DNA of 64,000 nt from Paragyromitra xinjiangensis. Lineage: Eukaryota > Ascomycota > Pezizomycetes > Pezizales > Discinaceae. The notes under the pieces were generated by a model. That model saw only the letters and a list, made by a program, of their open reading frames with translations. It was not told the origin of the DNA and did not search any database. Every line of letters begins with the position of its first letter. Position 1 is the first letter of the stretch. The DNA is taken from NCBI GenBank assembly GCA_038503065.1, contig JBCAMK010000011.1:1984001-2048000 (forward strand), written 5' to 3'. The position numbers were made by a program, and so were the translations under genes. Shown here piece by piece: positions 1 to 12,011 of this stretch.

Positions 1-597
1 AGAATGCATATGCGGTTACAAGGAAAAACTGACCTCAAGCGCTTGCCTGAGCGACATCAGGAGCTGCATCGAAACTTCAAACAGGATTGATTTCTGAGGA
101 GCATCATCAATGGGGATTTGCGGACGAAAGCGACCATACATTATCGAGTCTCTAATCCGTACAACGAGGACCTTAGGATTTCAACATGGGTAACCATAGC
201 AGCTACCTACTTACTTCGTCGTATTTAACCCCTTGATTGAATCGGATTTCGGGCCCGAGGACGAGTTTCTGGAAGCTCGGTTAGCTTCAGATTGAACGCC
301 TCGTTCCAGGTTTGTAATCTCTAACGTATAGGCGTCATGCATGTCAGCGTTGCGACGTTTCTCTTCCCGCATCTGCCTCAGTCGTTGTTTCGAAACGTGT
401 CTTGTTTTGGTGTAGCGCCCACGCCTTATCGTGGCGCCCTGTGGCTTGGCATGTCACTATAAACCCCCAGTTCCCAGGAAAAGATCTTGAGATCCGAAAA
501 ATAACTAATTAGAGATCTAGATACAGTCGATATCATGCAATCGAGGACATAATCATTAGAATCCTAAACTACGCATCATAAAACATCGCATCCTCTA
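1..597. other. Intergenic, no gene seen
   Basis: This is the 3' flank of the sugar transporter gene. I see no open frame with domain similarity, no RNA gene and no clear repeat. Confidence 0.5.
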
Positions 598-2686
598 TTA
601 AGCCATCTTATGCTCATCGTCAACAAAATCCACCGGCTTCTCCAAACCATTGCCAAGCACGAATCCATAACGGATCGCATAATCCTCTACCTCGTCTGGC
701 GATAACAGCGGTAGCTCCTTCGCTGCCTTGACGTATGAAATCTTCTCCTCGAAGCCCTTGGCGAAGATGAAGTCAATCTCTTCGAGTGAGCGGCGGCGGG
801 TTTCAGGGTAGAAAAAGTAGCTGGAGATGTTAGTAACAGAGACTTGAGTGGGAGATGGGTTCATACATGAATGGGAGGAAGCAAGCGTTGACGGCAGCGA
901 AGAAAACATAGGTTCCCCATCCGATGCGGTCGATCATAATAGGCGTGATCATAACAACCATGAAGTTGAAGAGCCAGTTAGTGATCGTTGAGACAGCGTT
1001 AGCCTTTCCTCTTGTCCGAAGGGGGTTTATTTCCGCCGGATACAACTAGAACTCGAATTAGCATCCAGATGTGTCAGATGAAGGAACACAACTACCCAAG
1101 GCAAAGGAAGCCAGGTAGCTCCAAATGAAGCGATATAAAGGAACAACCCCGCAGCTGCTCCCTTAGCGGCGCTTTGGGTTCCGGGGATCAAACAGCAGAA
1201 GGTGATGGCCATTGCGGTCATCTGACCTACTGTACCAATTAAGAACAGTTTGCGACGTCCAGCTCGCTCGATAATGAACCATGAGGTTGTAGCGAAGATA
1301 GAGTAGACTATCATGTTCACACCGCCCATAATAAGACTCATGTGACGGGTCTGCCCGATGGATTCCTGGAAAAGAATGGGGAAATAGTAAATAACGGCAT
1401 TGCAACTATTCACCCATCAGCTATCATTTCCGAGATCACCAGCGCAAAATAGAGGGAGAGCCCATACCCTCCAATTTGCTGCATAAGCTGCGAAGAAGCG
1501 CCAATAATCATACGACGGAAATGTTGAGTCTTTCCATTCGTGAAAAGATCTCTATAGCTAGCTTTATTCCCAATCTCACCGGTTGCCGCCATTGAGTCGA
1601 GGATAACACGCTTCTCGACCTGAACAATGTGGGAGTCGATCGGCTCGCCATTGAGCGCTGCGATAACCGCGGTTCCTTCTTCGTCGAGATCTTTAGATAG
1701 TAGCCTGTGGGGATTTAGCATAACTCCTTGGTAGTTTTCCTGGCAGACTGGACGTACCAACGGGGAGATTCGGGGAGAAACGTCATGAAGACGATCATGA
1801 TGATTGCGAAAACTATCTGGAAAGCGATTGGGAATCGCCAGACTGCATCGCTTTTCGTGTAGGATACGCCTGGTTCAAGTTAGAATTGGCCGGTAATGTA
1901 AGAATGATCAAAAATACCATAGTTAAGCCAGTAACTTATTACTACACGAGAAGATATCAGTATGTGCTCTCATTGTTTCCTGTTTAAAGCGCAACTTACA
2001 TGTCCCAAAAGCGATAGAACCACCTTCAATACAAATCAAAAGCCCCCGGTTCTTAGTCTTAGCGCACTCCGCTTGATACGTCGGAATCGAAGAAGTATTC
2101 ATCCCGTTCCCAAGCCCAGTCACGATCCTCCCAATCACGAATTGAGCCTTGACCCGTTAGCTACCCCCATACTAAAGTAGTCCTACGAAGAATTCATACC
2201 AATGACTGATGTCCAGCATAAGCCGTAACCTGGATCGTTACTCCCGCAATCATTATAGCAGCACCCGTCATAATCGATCTCCGACGTCCTAGTCTTTCTC
2301 CAATACACAGTACTAGCACGGCGCCAATTAAACATCCGATTTCGTAGATTGCTGTTACGAAGCCTTGCATCGTCGAGTTACCCCTCGTTTCTGGAATCTC
2401 CTCGTTGAATTCTGGCGCGGTGATAATCCCGCTCATAACACCTGCGCAATTGAAATGAATTAGTATTGGTCATTATTCCTTACTCTTAGTTTATTGGTTC
2501 CGCGCTCGGGGATTTGTGGAGGTGGGTGGCTTGCCTTGGTCGTATCTGTAGAAATAGTCACGTCAGAAAATGTAATTCCAAGATGCAGAATGGGCAAACA
2601 TACCCGAACAGTAGAAACCCCGTAGTGCAAACGAACGAGATTGCAAACTGGAGGGACCTCCCTTGAAGTCCCAGATACTGCTTCAT
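598..2686 (-). CDS. MFS sugar transporter, STL1-like (10 exons)
   Basis: Plasma-membrane sugar/polyol:proton symporter of the MFS sugar-porter family. My model is 2604-2686, 2535-2545, 2200-2441, 2000-2147, 1918-1941, 1758-1869, 1468-1704, 1096-1405, 867-1045 and 598-820. It sums to 1569 nt (522 residues), the usual family length. The splices restore family signatures: FGYDQG in the first membrane segment, GERLGRRR in the loop after TM2, LPESPRW before the central loop, QQIGG in TM7, and YFFYPETRRRSLEEID after TM12 (PETKG-type). The FGYDQGVMSG motif is typical of the STL1/sugar-proton symporter group, but substrate cannot be read from sequence. Two oddities: exon 2 has only 11 nt (it carries YDQ) and exon 5 only 24 nt, and the intron after exon 2 appears to start with GC instead of GT. 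The start is the ATG just before KQYLGLQG, giving a short cytosolic N-terminus. Confidence 0.9.
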
Positions 2687-4574
2687 GATTTCTGATCTAA
2701 CTCACCAAAAACCTATCTGCCACGAGAAAGAAAAAAGAAGAAAAAAACCGACAGTGTAGGTGACCGGTTGAGGCAGAATGAATGACGCAGGAGAGAATAT
2801 GGGGATAGGGCTGATTAAATAGTTTTGGCAGAATATGTACCTCGGGCAAGATATCAATTCTGTTTCCCCGCCAGCCAGTACATTTCCGTCAGCCAGTACA
2901 TTTCCCCAGGGCCGGACACATTACCGAGAATACAGGACTACTTTGGCGGAAGAAAGACGAGGGGAAATGATCGTCGGCAGTATAAGCAAGAGAACCAGCT
3001 TGATCAGATGTAGCCTAGGTTTTGTGGCTAGCGTAACGAAGTCTACACAAGCAGACGACTTCACGTCATTGGCAGATACCTACATGTGCTTATTCCGAAG
3101 TTCAATCTAAGTACCAAGAGCTACTTCCGTATACAGTACATCCGATCCGCCAATAATGTCACCCCCGATGCACCCAGTACCGCCATGGCAGGTCTGCCGT
3201 CGGGTATGCAACGCCTCCCCGCCGCATGTGACGATGCGTGGGTAAAAACAAGAGATTGAACCCTGGCTATCAAGGTAGGGCTGGTGCGGAACTCGGACTG
3301 TCTCAGCCGTCATATACCCTACAGAGGCAAAGTCTCTTCCAAAGAAACATTCCCCCCCGTTTCCGTGCTTTTATAGCCTTCGACACAACAGGAAGGACGT
3401 TTCGACGGTGAGTCGCGCAAAAAGGAAGAGAAGCAGAAGGGAGACATCGGGGCAATCCAAAGCGACCACTTTCGGTAAACGAGCCGAGCAGCCCCTGCAG
3501 ACACGTGACCAGCGATCGACGGTGGCGTTGTGGAGCTGGAACTGGGACGGCTCGTGGCTTCTCTCTAAACCATCATCAGAATAGTCTGGATCTTTAATTC
3601 GATGCGTAATTTGCAATTGAGATTAAGTTTCTTCGGGAAACGGGAGACTCGAGACGTCATGAAGGGAGCTTGCTATCGATTGGGTGCTCCGCCTTACCTT
3701 CTGGGTATCCCGGCATTTGTGACATCTAGACAAGCTTCGTCCAAGATCAGTGAAGATGTTATGAGGGACTATTCCTAACCGCTCCAAGCGCTGCGAAGAA
3801 GATTGAGATTTTCAACACCCTAGTTTCCAAATTTCATAGTCCCAGTCCCAGAGATACGTACAATCTAGCGATTTTCAAAGATCGGTTTTCTCCCCGGGCA
3901 CTCTACACGGGAATGATACGATTCGTTCTTGAAGTCATGAAACCAACCAAGTGATTTCTAATATGTCCGGATATTATACATCTGCAACCATCACTTGGCA
4001 ACGGTATCGCACAGCCATTTCTCTGCGCTCCAGATCGGAAAAACCTCGCAGTCACTCCACAAGAAATGACCAACCATCTCGTAAGTTCCTGGCTAAAGCC
4101 AAACCTCGACTTCCTTTAACCGGTACCGTTTGTAGGCTCGCCGTTGAAATAGTTGCCGATCTAGGTAACTGAGATAGGTAGACTTTCCACGTTGGTACCT
4201 CGGCAGTAACCAACATTGCGGGGAAATTAGCATGCACCCCAGATAGACAAATAACAGATTGCGTGCGGAGATATGTCCTGAAGCCCTTGCGATGGGATCG
4301 TAATGCAGCTGGATTGATGACGGGGTATGTTGTGCATATATATGCGAGGCTCCGTAAGGTACGATGGCATCGAGACATCTACGGGCAGTTGTGTGGACTC
4401 GATCACGTCGCATTGCGACTCCTGTGTTTCACCGTGACATTTATTAATACCGCCTTTCAGGGGTACGTGACATGTCACATTGAACACATCGTGGCGCCAA
4501 CCACCGCGATTAAACTCCTTCTTAACCCCACCTCCATCCACCTTCGACAGGACAGCTCCCGAACCGAACTCAAA
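2687..4574. other. Divergent intergenic region, no gene seen
   Basis: Space between the transporter and the DUF7053 gene, which are transcribed away from each other, so it should hold both promoters. Open frames here are short, lack domain features and overlap on both strands. Confidence 0.45.
2872..2906. repeat. Two-copy 18-bp direct repeat
   Basis: CAGCCAGTACATTTCC occurs twice with an 18-bp period, upstream of the transporter start. It could be a duplicated promoter element or simple slippage; nothing else supports a function. Confidence 0.5.
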
Positions 4575-5009
4575 ATGTCTTCAAACACCCTAACCACCAT
4601 CGCCCACTTCCCCCAGCCTCCCGATAAAATCATAACCTTCCTACAATCCCCCACAAACCTACTCGAACTCAACCCCCACGAAATGGTCCATACCCGGGCC
4701 TCGGTCGACCCGCCTATCTACTCCATCAAGTTCAACATACCGATCTTGTTCGGGTTGCTCAGTATTCCGGTTACTACTCAGGCGGCTTTCGAGATCATGG
4801 ACGATGGGGTTCTGGTTATCACGGAGACGACGGGGGCTAAGACTTCAAGCAGGTGGAGTGTTACTGCGGGTGGGGATGGTGGGAGTGTGCTGGTTGTGGA
4901 GTTTAAGCTGTTGGAGTGCTGGTGGGGGATTGGGTGGTTTATTCTTTGGTCTACGAAAGGGGAGTACCAGGAGTTGGTCAAGATATTGGGACGGAGGTTG
5001 GAAGAGTAA
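4575..5009 (+). CDS. DUF7053 domain protein (SRPBCC/START-like fold expected)
   Basis: Intronless frame of 144 residues starting at the ATG before SSNTLTTIAHFPQPP. An upstream in-frame extension exists but has no similarity, and the chosen start matches the short N-terminus of the family. The order of features fits fungal DUF7053 proteins: an N-terminal 'T-I-x-H-x-P-x-P' strand, a 'FLQSPTNLLELNPHEMVHTR' helix-turn region, a beta-rich middle with 'VLVITETTGAKTSSRW', and a C-terminal amphipathic helix 'EYQELVKILGRRLEE'. The fold suggests a lipid- or hydrophobic-ligand cavity, but no substrate is known. It lies 151 bp from the 3' end of the convergently transcribed secreted-protein gene. Confidence 0.75.
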   Translation: MSSNTLTTIAHFPQPPDKIITFLQSPTNLLELNPHEMVHTRASVDPPIYSIKFNIPILFGLLSIPVTTQAAFEIMDDGVLVITETTGAKTSSRWSVTAGGDGGSVLVVEFKLLECWWGIGWFILWSTKGEYQELVKILGRRLEE

Positions 5010-5159
5010 GTATTATGCGTATCGTATACCCATATTCTTAATTGAAATCCCCCGTCGTAAACGGAGATTAAGTAATTATCGATATCCTCCAACCGTGGCC
5101 CTCCCCGTCTCGTCATGTCGAGTTATAATTAAGCATCTAATACCCCCCCCCCGCAACCC

Positions 5160-5897
5160 TCACCAAGGGCAGTTCCCAAACCCATAAGCTAGAATATCAA
5201 TCTTAACACATCCAGCCGGAACCTCCTTCCCTTCACCAACATAGTACACCTGGTAAGTCCCCGTAGGGCTCGCAATCGGACACCCATACCAATTATCAAG
5301 GTTATTGTACCTAAAACATCAGCGCGATATCTAGACCCAGGAAGAACGACATACCGAACGAAGCTATCGGTCGTGCTAACACTAAAGTTAGACGTTGCAG
5401 CCCCAGCAGGGATAGTCGCTGAGTGGGGTTGAGTAAAGCCTACGGGTTTCGCACTGGTAGGAGTTAGTATTTTGCTGTGGGTGTGGGTGGTGTTTGGGCA
5501 CGTACTCGTTGGGGTAGATGTAGAACCTCTGCCATCCGGTTGGTGCGGTGTGGAAGCTGGTGAAGCTCATTCCGCCGGTGTTTCCGGGTGCATTTCCGGG
5601 GTATCCGACTAGGTAGATTAGCGAGGGTTGTTCATAGTAGGGGGGCTGCTCACGTATTAAGGGCTCGGAGTATGTGGAGTATTTGATGTCTCCGAAGTAT
5701 ACGGATCCTAGAGTTGGTTAGCTGTGATACAACAGCGTTTTGGTCGGGAGCATACCATTGGCGACAGCAAGTTGGGTGTATATCGTATGAACAGTCTCGT
5801 TGGTCTGCGCGTAGGAGATGAAGGACAATGAGCCGTCTGCAGAAACTAGGCTTATAAGGAAGCTCTGAAGAGCAAGGATTGAAAGGAGGAGCTTCAT
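5160..5897 (-). CDS. Small secreted protein, unknown function (4 exons)
   Basis: Exons 5756-5897, 5506-5707, 5355-5453 and 5160-5310 sum to 594 nt (197 residues). Introns are 44-52 nt with GT..AG ends; one contains TACTAAC just before its acceptor. The N-terminus MKLLLSILALQSFLISLVSA is a clear signal peptide with cleavage expected after residue 20. The mature part is rich in Tyr, Ser, Thr and Pro, has one NxT site near its start (NET), and three Cys near the C-terminus (YGCPIAS, AGCVKI, GNCPW). Size and secretion suit a cell-wall or effector-like protein. I do not recognise the family. Confidence 0.65.
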
Positions 5898-8800
5898 TCT
5901 GGGTGGTTCGGAAACGAGCGGCGGAGATCTGAATAGTGGGTTTTTGGAAGAGACCTGGTGGAAGGTATCTAATGGCAGCAGAGGGGTATTTATACGAGTG
6001 TTTAAATTGTTCTACCAGGGCAGTTGATGTAGGAGACAGACAGGGTGAGGATTGGGTATTCCTTTCTCAGACATATGACTTCATCGGTTCGGATAGCTGC
6101 GAGATTCATCAAGACGGATGCCGTTGAGCCACTGTAATACGATGTAGATCGTAAAGTCGCGTCTATTTTTAGAATTCTGAAATTTAATCCTCACACCATC
6201 TCTCGACACGATTTCCTCCAGAAACTTTGTTATGTCTTACTTAGTTGGTTGGACTATTATCGTGAGAACTCGCGCTGATGTTTTACTGCGAATTGGAAGG
6301 ACAGTATCGTGGAGAGACCACTCACTTGGGCATAACTAATTCGTCAATCGATATACTGGGCGATACGTATACTGGTGAAGATAAATTTGGACTGTCTTTA
6401 ACTACATGTAGCCGTGTCGCTCGTGTATTCCCAGTCTCTTTGTCACAAGGATACAGGGGACAATTGAGCTACTGCGTACAGAAGATCGGCGGTACATCCG
6501 AGTTTGCCGGTTGGTAGACACCTGAATATTAGACAACCAGAAAGTAGAACCATTGATGATTCGGTAACGGTTCAATTTATCCATAATATCCATCCATAGG
6601 GCTCAATTGCAACTAACGACTGTACAAACGTGGGTAATCGAATGTCTTGTCGTGACAATCTGAAGTATCCCAGGCAGACCCTGTGGAACACAGTCAGATA
6701 ATAGATCTACCGATTAGTAATACGAATTTTTGAAGGGGTCTTTTAGTCGGCCTATCGCTGGCTAGGAACTTCATTATATACTAATTGACTATGTTACTTT
6801 AGGTACGGTTTAGATTTTATGCTACGATCTTGGCATAGGCTCTAGATTACGTTATGGATAGTAAAAATTGTGTAACAGTAGGCCCACCCCTATGAAGGGA
6901 ATTTTCGTGGCCGGGTTTGTTGTGCACTTAGGCTCTACGAGGGGTGTTTATGTGTCGATCTTGTATGCTTGAGATGTTATCTTAGAATTGGCTGTATATC
7001 AGACATGTTCCGAGAGAATGGTTTCAACCGTCGCCTTTAGTAAAAATTCCCAATTCCTGGCTGGGCACCCCGACGCGCTGAAAGCTCTATTCATGTTTCC
7101 AGTTTTTGGTATCTGGCGTGGCTCCTACTATGGCTACGAAAGTAAGGATTGACGACAGTTCAGTGAAAACAGAAGTTGACCAATGAAAAGTTACTAGGGC
7201 TTCGTCTGAACTACGTCAGTCCAGGAAAGGGAAGGGTAACAGGTAGCTTACCATAGCCATAGCTCGTCGAGAGGAGATAGCTCGCAAGACCAGGGGGATA
7301 AGTGTGGGATCACTACCTACGTATTCATCACTCCCCTTCCAGCTCAGCACCACCGTATTGAGAAGAATAATTAAAGTATGAGTAGGGTGCTCTAGCATCG
7401 CCATTAACCTTAGGAGCATCTTTCTCCCCAAATATCATCTGGATAAGACCGATTACAGAAACTCTAAAGCCCTAAAAACGACCCTACACTTTCCTCTAAC
7501 CCAAAACCAGTATCAGGGTGGTCAGTTAGAGACAACGATTCGCAGAGGCATTTTTTCATCCAGTCCGCTAAAATGTTCTTCCGGATGCATTTACACCCGA
7601 GCTGGCCTTATTACCTTGGGCTAGAGGCTTCAGAGAGAGATGAATCTCCCTCAAAAACTGTCCTGTTATTAAAAATGGGGATCGGGAGGCAGAGAAGACC
7701 TGATTAGTCTCCAGACGACTCTAGTATAGGCCCGAATATATAGACTCCTTAAGCTTGCTCCCAGTCTGTGCTTTCTAGAACCTTCTACTTCGTTCTACAG
7801 TTTGAGCTCGTTTCCTAGGAGACTATTTCGCATGGATTAGGGAGCCATCTCCAACATGTCCAATCATATATCAACGAGTGATACGATATGATCGTATTGC
7901 AAGGCTCAAGCTGAATGCTAGCGCCCATCTTAAAGTGATCCCTATGAGGCCGAATGGTCGCTGGGACTTAGCTTTGCTCATCTTTCGCTATCCATGATGA
8001 CCTAACTAGGATGAGCTTTCACTACGAAAGTTATTAAATCGAGTGATATTCTATGAGTAAAATACAAACTAGGTACATGTAGGTTAGGGTGAACCGCATA
8101 CCAGACCGACTTTACCCCGTAAACCTCTCCCTATACTCTCATAAGGAATAACATACCCATTGGAGAACGGCATTCGTCAATTATGATTAATAAGATCAGA
8201 TTGTAGCTAACCCTAACCCATGTTCCCCGAACCCAGCAGATCCGAGTGATATGAAAATATATTTCTAGTTATTCTACTTGACCCCACCGGAACGATATGA
8301 CGTTATCGGAGCAATTGGATCCAGCCATATCTGGTGTTGCGAGACCTACTTCACGATAGTTAGTCGCGAATTGCATTATGTCTAGCTCCATGACCCCCGA
8401 TATCGAGTCCTAAGGATATTTAAAGCCTCTGATCAAGGGAAGAAGCGGCTATGCTATAGAGTTTGTACGAGTTTATCGGGCTAGGAAGATACGAAGGTGG
8501 ACTAAGGTTCTTTTATGTAGTCATAGCTCATAGCACATTTCTCGAGTCGCTTGAGGATATTATGATGGCTATATCGCTAGGTCGAACTTCCCGAAATATG
8601 ATTATGGATTTAGGATTTGGGAATTCATCCGCGCAGACTGAAGGTAGGCTGGTGGGTGAAATCCAAGGGATAACCAAGGATCAATCTCCCTAGCCATATG
8701 CATATGCCTATTGACAACTATTCTGCACACGATGCCTTATTGATCCTACGGTGTGACTCGCCTAAAAGCAAGCGACATCGCATACTTTATATGCACCTCA

Positions 8801-11800
8801 CCTGAGATCCAACCCACCTCGTATTTATTACGCAGTATCTAAAAATAAGCCCAACGCGCCAAAACTCGGCATAGGGACAAATTAGGGTTAGTCGGTCGCA
8901 TCATTCGCTGTCAAAGAATAACCACAACAGGGATCTATTGCATGAATCTATCATCGAACTTCTAGTGGAGATTTCAGAAAATCGACAGCGATATCCTAGT
9001 GTATTCAAGACACTCAATGTTTGATGACGACTACAGCCGCAGTCGCAACTGTAGCCTTGAGATGCTGGAAGATGTGGTGCGATTTCGGAGTTCTGGGTTG
9101 ATACCGAGGTCTTTATCAGGCTTGTAGAATTAGCATATCTCGTACCAGGGGGTATATCTGAAACTATCTGAACGCTATGGGCGAGTTTTTATTCGGCCGC
9201 ATCCGCCCTCACATAGTGGGAAAGTTTATTTAATGGAGCTGGGGCGCTCTCGGATCCACCATTCAGAGCTCGGTCTGATCCACGGTATTGAATGAAGCCT
9301 AAAGTGGAACTGAGCAATGATACCATGTCCCTCGGTAAGCTTCTCCTCGATGATCTTGCCTCTTCTACGGCCAATAGGTATTGCTACCGTGTCCATGGTA
9401 TGGTTGGTTCCGAACCCTGAGGTTCAAGTGGATATTAGGGTTGCGGAAAAGAGCATGTATGATTAACTTTAATTTCCGGCGCCTTCGAGGCTGTAAATAA
9501 CCGCCCTTTTGAGTCATCGCGCTTTAATCCCATCGCGCCCTCGTCTATCCAGTCATACGTTGTGAATCGTGATAACTGTACCTAGCCGCCAACATACACG
9601 CAGGCCTGTTAGTTGCATTAGTGGTACCTGCATTTGCTACCACGCTTTTAGTGTCACCGCATCGCGATCCAGCGTGTGAACGGCACAGTGCCACGATGTG
9701 GCGTCCTGTTATCTTTGAGGCTCCTATCCATCATCAACCTAGATTCGGTTAGTGTAGGATAGGCCGGAGAATTTTATTTGAAACAGGTTCTATTGATGAA
9801 ACAGCCGGAATTTGGGGGGCAGTCGCACGATTGGTTAGTGGCAGGGCGGGGGAAAAAAATGAGTTTACGTAGTGGGGAAGAATACGGTTTGTAAATAATG
9901 TTTTTGGGTGTTTTGCTCTAGTGAAGACGGGATTATCCTGGGGAGAAAAGTCAGCTCCGATTTTGACACTGTTTCGTTCTATGAAGTCGGTTGATGGGTG
10001 TTGATTTCAACAAACCCCTCTGTCCCTCCAAACGAAACGTAGTAATCCAGTAGTCTGAGAGAAGCAACATTTTCATTTCTGCACTTCTATGCGTTGGATA
10101 CATGTAGGTATCTATTAGCCAACGCTACACCGAGCGAGGGGGCAAGAAGCCATCGTTTCACGAACCACCGCCTACGCGATATCACTCCACAGTCTATTGG
10201 ACTACCGCATATGTCATTACTCAGGTACGGGTCTCCCGTTTCACCATCCACCGTTGGTTCGTATTGATTCCGCACCTGCTTAATCGGTGCGCTGGTATCT
10301 TAGGTCATCTCGGCAGCACACAACCGAACTGGAGCCGAAAGGCTGGCGAATTTAACCTCGCGCACCCTGGGCTTTTATGTATGGACGAGCGGAGACTTAT
10401 TTTTCAAGAGTTTCGGAATTTTGACCACTTGGCAGTCGCAGACTCGACATGAAGGATGGTAAGGGAGTAGCGAGGGATGTCTGCATGTGTGAACGCGGTC
10501 ACGGCCGATAGGGAGGGGGATTCAGATGGTCTGGACAGCACGGTAGAGTGCGTAAGCGACTACGTATTGATATGAGGGGTATGAGTGCGGGCTGGGAAAA
10601 TGATAAAAAATGGATTTTGGCGCTTGCGCATGCTTTAGAAACGGTACGAAATTTACTGAAGATGGAGCCAACTCAACGCCACGGTTAAAGCAGAAGCAAC
10701 GGCGACAGTCTAGAGGAAGTCTATAAGGCCTAGAAGTTCTTTGTTTGTCGTGAGGAACCAAGTGCGGGGCAATTGAGCTCTTTGAATGATGTTTGGTTGT
10801 GGCGGCGTGTGTCGTTGGTTCGGGAGGACTTGCTTGCTTGAGGGCAGATGCATGCTCTAGAATTTCATGCTGGGGTAAGTTGTAGGGGAGTAAAACAACA
10901 AACAAGTTGATTGTCCCTCAATGCTGTTCCTGCGAATAGAATGGCATTTACGCTTGATGTCTAGGTGTATTAGGCGCAGGCAACAACAATGGCGCCGCCA
11001 ACGGATTGAATTGGTTCCAAATTCTGAGTAAATTTGCTATGAAACGAGTAAAATATTATTATTCCGCTTGATTGTCCAATTATAAGTGTGTGCGAATCAT
11101 GTATTTGTAGCGCGGCGGCTGATGAGGTCCTGGAATGTATCAGTCGCCAAGGCTGTAAACACCTGTTACGGTGTAAAATAGGGTTAAATGCTGGAGAAAG
11201 GCCCCTAATAGCCCCGGTTTTAGAATAGAAGGGTACTTGCTACAGCCTGTGTAGGAAGTATTTTCCGCGAGGTTAGAAAGATGAAGGGGGTGCTGGAACC
11301 GTTGGCTGAGAGTGTTTTACCCCTGGGATTGTGTCGGGGGGGCGGCGTTGGCTGGTTGGCTGGAGCGCCGGAGAATTTGAGATGGAGGGGCGGACAGGGA
11401 TGGGGAAGATCGTCAGAGCGTTGTGGTTCCTGCAGATGGAAGACTAACCGAAGTGGGCTTTACTGCCTATTAAATGCTACCACCACTAAAAACAGTACAG
11501 AGCCCTTTTACTATAAACTTGCTGCCACTTCCCCCCCCGAGTGTGTTTTTCTCCATTCAAGCACGGTCTTTGAACAGCAGTTTCTCTTGGGATTGACAGG
11601 ATCTCCCGTTTCTTTTCTCTTCCTTCTTTTCTTTTTTACTATTTTCACTGCGGAGTGCTTGCATTCCCCCCTTCCATCCTACCAACCTTCTCTTGCACTT
11701 CTTCCAGCCTTCCATTCCGTTCTCTTTTTCTTCCTTCGGTACCGATACTCACTCACTTGGAGAGCCGCGTCGACCGCTGTCTCTTGATTTTCCACGTTTC

Positions 11801-11836
11801 ATCTTGCGTTTTTCGCTCGGTTCAATTGCCTTCTAG
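5898..11836. other. About 5.9 kb gene-poor stretch
   Basis: No frame here shows a recognisable domain, signal peptide or splice chain; the longest frames (near 10522-10905 minus and 11281-11787 plus) are low-complexity or lie in the leader of the protease gene. TTAGGG-type motifs appear near 8208-8219. The last few hundred bases before 11837 are pyrimidine-rich, as expected for the promoter and leader of the protease gene. Confidence 0.5.
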
Positions 11837-11909
11837 GTGAGCCAAATAGCCACTTTTTAAATCCATGAATGGAATGCTAACACACTATGACAGCCCTTCT
11901 TTTTAGCAG
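11837..11909 (+). other. Probable 5'-UTR intron of the subtilase gene
   Basis: CTAG|GTGAGCC provides a strong donor at 11837, ATGCTAAC near 11874 a branch site, and TTTTTAGCAG an acceptor ending at 11909. The segment lies 102 bp before the ATG in a pyrimidine-rich leader. Confidence 0.5.
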
Positions 11910-12011
11910 TCTACTCTACGAATTGATTATTCCCATTTTATTCCATCCCCTACGAAGCCTCTTACATCAAAACCTCCAACTGGTCGATTTTCCCACGTCA
12001 ATAAAACCACC

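Noticed and set aside
11281..11787. 168-residue plus-strand ORF before the protease
   Set aside because: Low-complexity translation of a pyrimidine-rich leader; no domain, and it overlaps the expected promoter and UTR.
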